From Ignavibacteriota bacterium (GTDB taxonomy: Bacteria; Bacteroidota; Ignavibacteria; UBA10030; UBA6906): a stretch of 42,625 nt of DNA. Below the pieces are notes generated by a model that was not told where the DNA came from, made no database searches, and saw only the letters and a program-made list of their open reading frames with translations. The position numbers were made by a program, and so were the translations under genes. This document shows positions 36,738-42,625 of this stretch, piece after piece. Within the stretch, counting starts at the first letter, position 1. Each line of letters opens with the position of its first letter. Location: assembly GCA_016218065.1 (NCBI GenBank), contig JACRFA010000122.1:1-42625 (forward strand), written 5' to 3'.

Positions 36738-36826
36738 CTCCGTCTGATTTGTTACACTAGATGTACACCGGCATTGAGCCGGAAATGTTCATTGAAAATA
36801 AGAGTTCACTCATTCGTCAGGAGCGT

Positions 36827-38215
36827 ATGGCAAGCGACATCTCGAAGGTCTGTTACTATGACAACATCCTTCAAACAATCGGACGAACACCTCTCGTCAG
36901 ACTGAACAACGTCACAAAAGGATTGAAGGGGCTGATACTCGCAAAAGTGGAATCCTTCAATCCCGGCGGCTCCGTGAAGGATAGAATCGGCGTCACGATC
37001 GTCGAAGAAGCGGAACGCGATGGACGGCTGAAACCCGGCGGAACGATTGTCGAATCGACTTCGGGGAACACGGGGATGGGCCTTGCGCTCGTCGCTGCCG
37101 TGAAAGGATACAAGACGGTCTTCACGCTGCCCGACAAGATGAGCATGGAAAAAATCCGGTTGCTGCGCGCGTTCGGCGCCGAAGTGATTGTCACGCCGAC
37201 TGCCGTTCCGCACGAGTCGCCGGAGAGCTACACCGAAGTGGCCAAGCGAGTTGTTCGAGAGACTCCGAATTCCATTCTTGCCAATCAGTACTACAATCCC
37301 CGCAACCCTGAGGCACACTACAACACCACTGGACCGGAGATCTGGGAACAAACGGGCGGACAGATTGATTACTTTGTCTGCGGCATTGGAACCGGCGGCA
37401 CGATCACCGGAACAGGCAAGTACCTCAAAGAAAAAAATCCGAACATCAAAGTTATTGGCGTCGATCCCAAAGGCTCGGCGCTCCGCGAGTACTACTATAC
37501 GAAGAAGATCACTCCCCTGCTGAAGACGTACAAAGTTGAAGGCATCGGACAAGACTACGTTCCGGGCACGCTTGATTTCGCATACATCGATGAGATGATC
37601 GAGGCGGATGATCGCGAATCGTTCATCACGGCGCGGCGGCTGACGCGTGAGGAGGGCTTGATGGTCGGCGGATCATCAGGCACGGCAGTCGCAGGAATGA
37701 TGAAGATCGGCCATCGCTTCACCGAGCATGATGTTGTTGTTGTGTTGCTGCCCGACCTCGGCGAGCGCTATCTTAGCAAAATCTACAACGACGATTGGAT
37801 GAAGGAGCACGGCTTCCTGACGCCGGAGCGAGTTACGTCGCGCTACATCCTGGAATCGAAGAAGAAGCTCGATCAGATCGTATCGGTCGATCCGATGACG
37901 AACGTGCGCAAGACGCTTGAGTTGATGCGTCAGAATGATATCTCGCAGATTCCCGTGCTCGATCGGGGCAAGTCGGTCGGCGCCATTCACGATTCGGAGT
38001 TGATGGCAATGATCATCGAGAAGCCGACTCTGATGGACTCGCCTGTCGGCTCTGCTATGTCAGCGCCATTCCCGACGATGAACATCGACGCGCTTATCGA
38101 AGATGTTCTTCGCTCCATGAAGACAAAGCGGAACAGCGCGGTGCTCATCGAAGATCAACAGCGCATCTGCGGCATTCTTACGCGGTACGATGTGATTGAG
38201 TTCATGGGAAAGTGA
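36827..38215 (+). CDS. cbs: Cystathionine beta-synthase with C-terminal CBS domain pair
   Basis: A 462-aa PLP fold-type II enzyme that joins homocysteine and serine (or acetylserine) to cystathionine. Lys51 in NPGGSVKDR is the PLP lysine, STSGNTG binds the cofactor phosphate side and GTGGTITG lies further on. Residues ~335-460 form two CBS domains (SVDPMTNVRKTLELM...IPVLDRG and MSAPFPTMNID...GILTRYDVIEF), which in this family can bind adenosyl ligands. That architecture separates it from plain cysteine synthases. The ATG at 36827 has AGGAG closely upstream and gives the typical MASDISKVCYYDNIL start; an earlier ATG at 36761 is open. The gene for the next pathway step follows 73 nt downstream. 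Confidence 0.9.
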   Translation: MASDISKVCYYDNILQTIGRTPLVRLNNVTKGLKGLILAKVESFNPGGSVKDRIGVTIVEEAERDGRLKPGGTIVESTSGNTGMGLALVAAVKGYKTVFTLPDKMSMEKIRLLRAFGAEVIVTPTAVPHESPESYTEVAKRVVRETPNSILANQYYNPRNPEAHYNTTGPEIWEQTGGQIDYFVCGIGTGGTITGTGKYLKEKNPNIKVIGVDPKGSALREYYYTKKITPLLKTYKVEGIGQDYVPGTLDFAYIDEMIEADDRESFITARRLTREEGLMVGGSSGTAVAGMMKIGHRFTEHDVVVVLLPDLGERYLSKIYNDDWMKEHGFLTPERVTSRYILESKKKLDQIVSVDPMTNVRKTLELMRQNDISQIPVLDRGKSVGAIHDSELMAMIIEKPTLMDSPVGSAMSAPFPTMNIDALIEDVLRSMKTKRNSAVLIEDQQRICGILTRYDVIEFMGK

Positions 38216-38247
38216 GAAAATCGAGTTTCGAGTTTGTAAAGTTTATA

Positions 38248-38270
38248 GAGTTCATGGAGTTCATGGAGTT
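38248..38270. repeat. GAGTTCATG tandem repeat between the two transsulfuration genes
   Basis: GAGTTCATG (38248-38256), GAGTTCATG (38257-38265) and GAGTT. The same 10-mer GAGTTCATGG also encodes the Glu-Phe-Met-Gly near the end of the preceding protein (38198-38207). Further GAGTT-like fragments occupy the rest of the gap. Confidence 0.6.
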
Positions 38271-38288
38271 AAGAACACGGAAACGTTT

Positions 38289-39437
38289 ATGAGCAAGCAC
38301 GGTTTCTCTACGAAAGCAATTCATGCAGGCCAGCCTGCCGAGCCGATAACCGGCGCGATCATGACGCCGGTCTTTCTTACATCGACGTATGTGCAAGAAG
38401 AACTCGGAAAGCACAAAGGCTACGAGTATTCGCGTGTTTCAAATCCTACGCGAACGGCGCTCGAGATGAATATTGCCGCGCTCGAAAACGGTAAGCACGG
38501 CCTGGCATTCGGATCGGGAACCGCTGCGGTCGATGCGATTCTGCATCTGCTCAAGCCGGGCGACCACGTGATCATGTCGTGGAATGTGTATGGGGGAACT
38601 TATCGCATCGCGAAGATGATCTGGGAAGAGTTCGGGTTGCAGTTTGATTTCGTCGATACGACGAACCTGCAAAACGTAGAGCGTGTTCTCAGACCCAGCA
38701 CAAAAATGCTGTTCATTGAGACGCCGACAAATCCCACAATGGAAATCACCGATCTTTCGGCCGCAGCATCGCTTGCAAAGAAGCATCGATTGATTTCTGT
38801 CGTCGATAATACATTCGCAACGCCGTATTTGCAGCAGCCGCTCGATCACGGCTTCGACATCGTCGTGCACAGTCTGACAAAATACCTGAACGGTCACAGC
38901 GATATGCTCGGCGGCTTGATTGTGACAAACGTCGATGCACATAACGAGCGACTCCGGTTCATGCAAAAGGCGGTTGGAGGAATCCTGAGTCCGTTCGACT
39001 CGTGGTTGTGTTTGCGAGGAACGAAGACGCTCGTCGTTCGCATCCGGCAGCACTGCGAAAGTGCGATGAGGGTCGCTCAGTGGTTGCACGGCCAGAAGAA
39101 AGTGAAGAAAGTCTATTATCCCGGTCTTGACGATCACCCGCAACATGCGCTCGCAAAGAAGCAGATGCGTGCATTCGGCGGCATGATCTCGTTCGAGTTG
39201 GGAAGTCTGGCCGTTGCCGCTGCGTTTCTCAAGAATGTCCGTCTCTGCGCGCTGGCAGAGAGTCTGGGCGGCGTCGAGACTATCATCACGCACCCGGCGA
39301 CCATGACGCATGCGTCGATACCTCCCGATCAGCGCGCTCGCATCGGCGTGACAGACGGATTGGTTCGCATCTCCGTCGGCATAGAAGATGTCGAAGACAT
39401 TCTCGCCGACATCGAAAATGCACTCGACACCATCTGA
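38289..39437 (+). CDS. Cystathionine gamma-lyase / gamma-synthase family enzyme
   Basis: A 382-aa PLP fold-type I enzyme of the Cys/Met metabolism family. Lys198 in HSLTKYLNGHSD is the cofactor lysine, and YEYSRVSNPTR, GSGTAAVDAI, ETPTNPT and the C-terminal SLGGVETIITHPATMTHAS are all diagnostic. The family includes gamma-synthase, gamma-lyase and methionine gamma-lyase, and sequence alone does not fix the reaction. Directly after a cystathionine beta-synthase, cleavage of cystathionine to cysteine (gamma-lyase) is the most economical role. The ATG at 38289 is chosen because the family starts with HGFSTKAIHAG; the open frame before it runs through a simple repeat. Confidence 0.9.
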   Translation: MSKHGFSTKAIHAGQPAEPITGAIMTPVFLTSTYVQEELGKHKGYEYSRVSNPTRTALEMNIAALENGKHGLAFGSGTAAVDAILHLLKPGDHVIMSWNVYGGTYRIAKMIWEEFGLQFDFVDTTNLQNVERVLRPSTKMLFIETPTNPTMEITDLSAAASLAKKHRLISVVDNTFATPYLQQPLDHGFDIVVHSLTKYLNGHSDMLGGLIVTNVDAHNERLRFMQKAVGGILSPFDSWLCLRGTKTLVVRIRQHCESAMRVAQWLHGQKKVKKVYYPGLDDHPQHALAKKQMRAFGGMISFELGSLAVAAAFLKNVRLCALAESLGGVETIITHPATMTHASIPPDQRARIGVTDGLVRISVGIEDVEDILADIENALDTI

Positions 39438-39486
39438 GCAAGGAACTGTCGGCGACCTTTCGCGGCAGCGTTCGCGTGAGCAGGCG

Positions 39487-39517
39487 TTGTATTCAAGACG
39501 AGCTTTTGTTATCTTTG
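39487..39517 (+). promoter_or_regulatory. Bacteroidota-type promoter of the sugar-nucleotide gene
   Basis: TTG (39487-39489), 20 nt, then TATCTTTG (39510-39517), an exact fit to the -7 consensus TAnnTTTG with the usual 19-21-nt spacing. Predicted start near 39523, about 47 nt before the ATG. This differs from the TTGAC-N17 promoters of the T9SS genes. Confidence 0.65.
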
Positions 39518-39569
39518 CACCGTCGATGCGCCATTACTACTTACCTTTCATACAAAGCACAACCGAACG

Positions 39570-42080
39570 ATGAAAGCTATTATCATGGCTGGCGGGTTCG
39601 GGACGCGACTGCGCCCTCTGACGTGCAATACTCCGAAACCGATGGCTCCGGTGATGAACAAGCCGATGATGCACCACATTGTCGAGTTGCTCAAGCATCA
39701 CGGCATTACCGATATGCTGGCAACGCTGTTCTATTCTCCCGACGTCATTACGAACTACTTCGGCGATGGTTCACGCCTCGGCGTCAAGATGTCGTATGTC
39801 AAAGCCGATGCCGACTATGGAACTGCAGGCAGCGTACGCAACGCGACGAAAGGCATGAACGAGCGCGTCCTGATTATCAGCGGCGATGTGCTCACCGATT
39901 TTGATCTTACCGCTGCAATCCAGTACCACGAAGAGAAAAAAGCCAAAGCCACAATCGTGCTGACGCACGCGAAGAATCCACTTGCGTTCGGCGTCGTGAT
40001 CACATCCGCCGACGGAAAGATCACGCGGTTTCTCGAAAAGCCGTCATGGGGCGAAGTGTTCAGCGATACCATCAACACCGGCATTTACATTCTTGAGCCG
40101 GATGTGCTGGAACTTGTTCCGTACCGCGAAGAATACGACTTCAGCAAGAATCTCTTCCCTCACTTGCAGCGCAACGATCTCGGATTGTACGGCTACATTG
40201 CAGAAGGATACTGGCGCGACATCGGCAATCTCAACGAGTATCAGGACGCACACATCGACGCACTGAACGGCAATGTGCATATCAATATCGAAGGAACGAA
40301 AGAAGGAGGTCTCTATTACGGCGAAGGCTGCTCGTTCCAGCCGGATCGAGTGCACATCAGCGGCACCGTGTTGCTCGGCAAGAACGTTACGGTCGGTGAT
40401 GAAGTCCATCTCTCCAACGCCGTTGTCGGCGACAACTGTGTCATTGGTCCCGGATCGACGCTGAGGAATGTGATACTCTGGAACGACGTCGTGATTGGTC
40501 ATAGCACAGAACTCTCAACCGACGTCGTGTGTTCGCGCTGCTCGCTGGGCGAGAAGGTTGTTGTGTCGGAGAATGTCTTCATCGGCGACGCCTGCTGGAT
40601 TGGCCGCAAGGCGCAGCTTGCATCGAACATCAAACTGTGGCCCGAGAAAGTTGTTGAAGAGGGCGCTATCCTCACGCGCAGTCTGGTGTGGGAAGACAAA
40701 TGGCTTCGCGAGTTGTTTGCCGATGCACGCGTGACAGGCTTGTCGAATATCGAGATGAACCCCGAGTTCGGGGCGAAGCTCGGCGCTGCGTTTGGGGCGT
40801 TTGTTGGCGAGGGCAAGACAGTTGTCATGTGCCGCGATTCGGATAACGTGTCGCGTATGATGAACCGCGCGCTCATCTGCGGATTGATCTCCGCGGGCGC
40901 CAACACCGCCGACCTGCGAGCGATGTCGATACCGTTGCTCCGTCATGAACTGAGCAGCGGAAAAGAGGCCGGCGGCATTCATGTACGGCGTTCTCCGTTT
41001 GACAAGAATCTGACGGACATCATTTTCTTCGACGCCAACGGGAAAGATCTTCCCTCCGGCAAGACAAAAAATATCGAGCGTTTGTTTTTTGGTGAAGATT
41101 TCCCGCGCGCGCCCCGCGACAAGGTGGGCAACATTTTCTTCCCCGAACGCACGACGGAAGCATACCGGGGAAGTTTTCTTTCATCGATCAACATTGATGC
41201 GGTCAGCAAGCGCAAGTTCAACATGGTGATCGACTACTCGAACGGCGTGGCGTCCACCGTTTTCCCGGTTATCCTCGGTTCGTTCGATTGTCAGGTGATT
41301 GCAACGAATGCCCATCTTGATCCGAAACGCCTGACCCGCGACCAGCATGAGTTCGATAGCTCCGTCAAGCAGCTTTCACACATCGTTACATCGCTCAAGT
41401 ATGATATCGGATGTTTGATTGATGCGGGCGGCGAGAAAATCTTCGTCGTCGATGAAAACGGCATTGCCATTCACAGCGACCGGCTGCTCACGATCGTGAC
41501 GGAGCTGGTGCTGCTCACCAAGCCTGATGTAAAGACTGTCGCCGTGCCTATCACGTCTTCAGGCGACATCGACCTCATCTGTGCGAAGCGCGGCGTCAAG
41601 GTCATCAAGACGCGGGACAGCCATCTGGCAATGATGGAAGCCGCAACGACGAAGGAGGCGCAGTTCGTCGGGGGCAACAAGGGCGGCTTCATCTTCACCG
41701 ATTTCTTCTTCGCAACAGACGCAATGTACTCGTTCGCTCGCATCCTCGAGATGATGGCGCTGACGGGCAAACGACTCGGCGAGGTCAACGCTTCACTTCC
41801 GCACATGTACATGTCGAAACGGAACGTGAACTGCTCGTGGGAACACAAAGGGAAAGTGATGCGCAATATCATGCGCGATTCTGAGGGGCGACATCGCGAT
41901 CTGGTCGATGGCGTCAAGATTCATTTTGAACATAATGGCCGACCGACCTCTGTGCTGCTGTTGCCGGACAAGGAGCGGCCGCTCTTTCACATCAATGCCG
42001 AGGCCGCAGACAAAGCAGCAGCGGATCAATTGGCAAATCAATACGAGCGCAAAGTCATACAATGGCGCGATGAACCATAG
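39570..42080 (+). CDS. NDP-sugar pyrophosphorylase fused to a degenerate phosphomannomutase domain
   Basis: An 836-aa cytosolic protein. Residues 1-~235 are a nucleotidyltransferase (AGGFGTRLRPLT at 7-18, then KPM; GDVLTDFD), of the type that makes GDP-mannose or related NDP-sugars. Residues ~250-375 form a left-handed beta-helix with hexapeptide repeats (VHISGTVLLGKNVTVG, NAVVGDNCVIG). The C-terminal half (~385-836) aligns with phosphomannomutase/phosphoglucomutase, but the catalytic loops are altered: where TASHNP is expected there is HVRRSPFDK (471-479), and the metal loop DGDGDR is replaced by DAGGEK (618-623). The mutase part is therefore probably inactive or regulatory. No clear Shine-Dalgarno is visible. 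Likely role: precursor supply for polysaccharide or glycoprotein synthesis. The next gene starts 14 nt downstream. Confidence 0.88.
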   Translation: MKAIIMAGGFGTRLRPLTCNTPKPMAPVMNKPMMHHIVELLKHHGITDMLATLFYSPDVITNYFGDGSRLGVKMSYVKADADYGTAGSVRNATKGMNERVLIISGDVLTDFDLTAAIQYHEEKKAKATIVLTHAKNPLAFGVVITSADGKITRFLEKPSWGEVFSDTINTGIYILEPDVLELVPYREEYDFSKNLFPHLQRNDLGLYGYIAEGYWRDIGNLNEYQDAHIDALNGNVHINIEGTKEGGLYYGEGCSFQPDRVHISGTVLLGKNVTVGDEVHLSNAVVGDNCVIGPGSTLRNVILWNDVVIGHSTELSTDVVCSRCSLGEKVVVSENVFIGDACWIGRKAQLASNIKLWPEKVVEEGAILTRSLVWEDKWLRELFADARVTGLSNIEMNPEFGAKLGAAFGAFVGEGKTVVMCRDSDNVSRMMNRALICGLISAGANTADLRAMSIPLLRHELSSGKEAGGIHVRRSPFDKNLTDIIFFDANGKDLPSGKTKNIERLFFGEDFPRAPRDKVGNIFFPERTTEAYRGSFLSSINIDAVSKRKFNMVIDYSNGVASTVFPVILGSFDCQVIATNAHLDPKRLTRDQHEFDSSVKQLSHIVTSLKYDIGCLIDAGGEKIFVVDENGIAIHSDRLLTIVTELVLLTKPDVKTVAVPITSSGDIDLICAKRGVKVIKTRDSHLAMMEAATTKEAQFVGGNKGGFIFTDFFFATDAMYSFARILEMMALTGKRLGEVNASLPHMYMSKRNVNCSWEHKGKVMRNIMRDSEGRHRDLVDGVKIHFEHNGRPTSVLLLPDKERPLFHINAEAADKAAADQLANQYERKVIQWRDEP

Positions 42081-42094
42081 GAGTACTGGAACGA

Positions 42095-42565
42095 ATGAAG
42101 ATTAGCGACCTCCTCACCGAGGATCTGGTTATCACTCACCTGGATGGAAATTCCAAAGACGATGTCATTAACGCGATTGTTGATATCGTGGCGTCATCGC
42201 CTAAAGTCCTCGACAAGGAGAAGGTTCGCTCCGCCGTGTTCGAGCGCGAGCAGATCATGTCCACCGGCGTCGGCGACGGTTTCGCGATCCCGCACGGGAA
42301 GACCGATGCAGTCTCCGATATCGTCGGCGCTTTCGCCGTGACCGCAGAATCCATCGATTATGAATCGCTTGATGAGAAGCCTGTCCGGCTCGTGTTTCTC
42401 CTCGTGAGCAAGGCAAACATGGTCGGGCCACACATCAAGTTGTTGAGCAAAATCTCACGTCTCATGAACAAAGCCGACTTCCGCAACAAGCTTCTCGAAG
42501 TTGACTCTCCCAAAGAGATTATTGAAATGTTCCGACAGGAAGAAGCGACCTACTTCGAAGGGTAG
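42095..42565 (+). CDS. ptsN: PTS EIIA-type (PtsN-like) phosphotransfer protein
   Basis: A 156-aa protein of the fructose/nitrogen-type EIIA family. His67 in GFAIPHGKT is the phospho-accepting histidine, preceded by REQIMSTGVGDG, and the C-terminal PHIKLLSKISRLM helix is typical. Length matches a single EIIA domain, so it is not fused to transport domains, and no EIIB or EIIC gene is nearby. A regulatory role like EIIA-Ntr is more likely than sugar uptake. It follows the sugar-nucleotide gene by 14 nt with AGGAG at 42079-42083, so it is probably in the same operon. Confidence 0.88.
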   Translation: MKISDLLTEDLVITHLDGNSKDDVINAIVDIVASSPKVLDKEKVRSAVFEREQIMSTGVGDGFAIPHGKTDAVSDIVGAFAVTAESIDYESLDEKPVRLVFLLVSKANMVGPHIKLLSKISRLMNKADFRNKLLEVDSPKEIIEMFRQEEATYFEG

Positions 42566-42575
42566 GTTCTTATCT

Positions 42576-42625
42576 ATGGCAAAAGTGAAGAGAGTCGAGG
42601 AGTTTGAATACCGGCTGACGCTCGC
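42576..42625 (+). CDS. 5' end of an unidentified gene (partial)
   Basis: An ATG 10 nt after the EIIA stop opens a frame that runs off the window: MAKVKRVEEFEYRLTL and onward. An AGG lies about 10 nt upstream. Sixteen residues are too few to identify a family. The close spacing suggests it belongs to the same operon. Confidence 0.5.
   Translation, partial: MAKVKRVEEFEYRLTL

Noticed and set aside
36768-36782. CCGGC-attga-GCCGG hairpin after larB as a terminator
   Set aside because: The stem is only 5 bp and no T-run follows.

Overview
This window appears to come from a member of the Fibrobacterota-Chlorobiota-Bacteroidota group, most likely an Ignavibacteria- or Kapabacteria-like lineage. Six successive proteins end in the QNYPNPFNP-type sorting domain of the type IX secretion system (T9SS). 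One housekeeping gene also has a promoter that fits the Bacteroidota consensus (TTG-N20-TATCTTTG). Base composition is slightly GC-rich, and no rRNA, tRNA, CRISPR array, transposase or phage gene was seen. Taxonomy is inferred from family resemblance only.

The left two thirds (1-28197, + strand) is an array of six T9SS cargo genes: the 3' end of one and five complete genes of 1323-2537 aa. Each complete gene has a signal peptide, a mosaic of beta-rich extracellular modules (Asp-box/BNR propellers, Ycf48-like propellers, P-domain, beta-helix, Kelch, CARDB-like, FN3-like and ASH-like domains) and a C-terminal sorting domain. Each is its own transcription unit: a TTGAC(A/T)-N17 promoter, a long leader of about 130-360 nt, a strong Shine-Dalgarno sequence and, for four of the five, an intrinsic terminator directly downstream. 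The gaps also hold palindromic elements, including a possible three-way-junction element and two related hairpins with the same GGTTTGT loop. The modules are shared among paralogs in combinations that do not follow the relationships of the sorting domains, so the locus looks like a site of domain shuffling.

The middle (28301-35839, - strand) holds metabolic and envelope genes. purB, a CopG-like antitoxin, a RelE/ParE-like toxin and an aldehyde dehydrogenase are packed almost without gaps, followed by L-lysine 6-aminotransferase (lat). The aminotransferase and dehydrogenase together would convert lysine to 2-aminoadipate. Upstream of purB are a small outer-membrane-barrel gene, an HtrA-family protease and plsY.

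The right part (35982-42625, + strand) starts at a divergent promoter region with larB (nickel-pincer cofactor synthesis). It continues with a cystathionine beta-synthase and a cystathionine gamma-lyase/synthase (transsulfuration), a nucleotidyltransferase fused to a phosphomannomutase-like domain that lacks the usual catalytic loops, and a PTS EIIA-type protein. The first codons of one further gene lie at the window edge.
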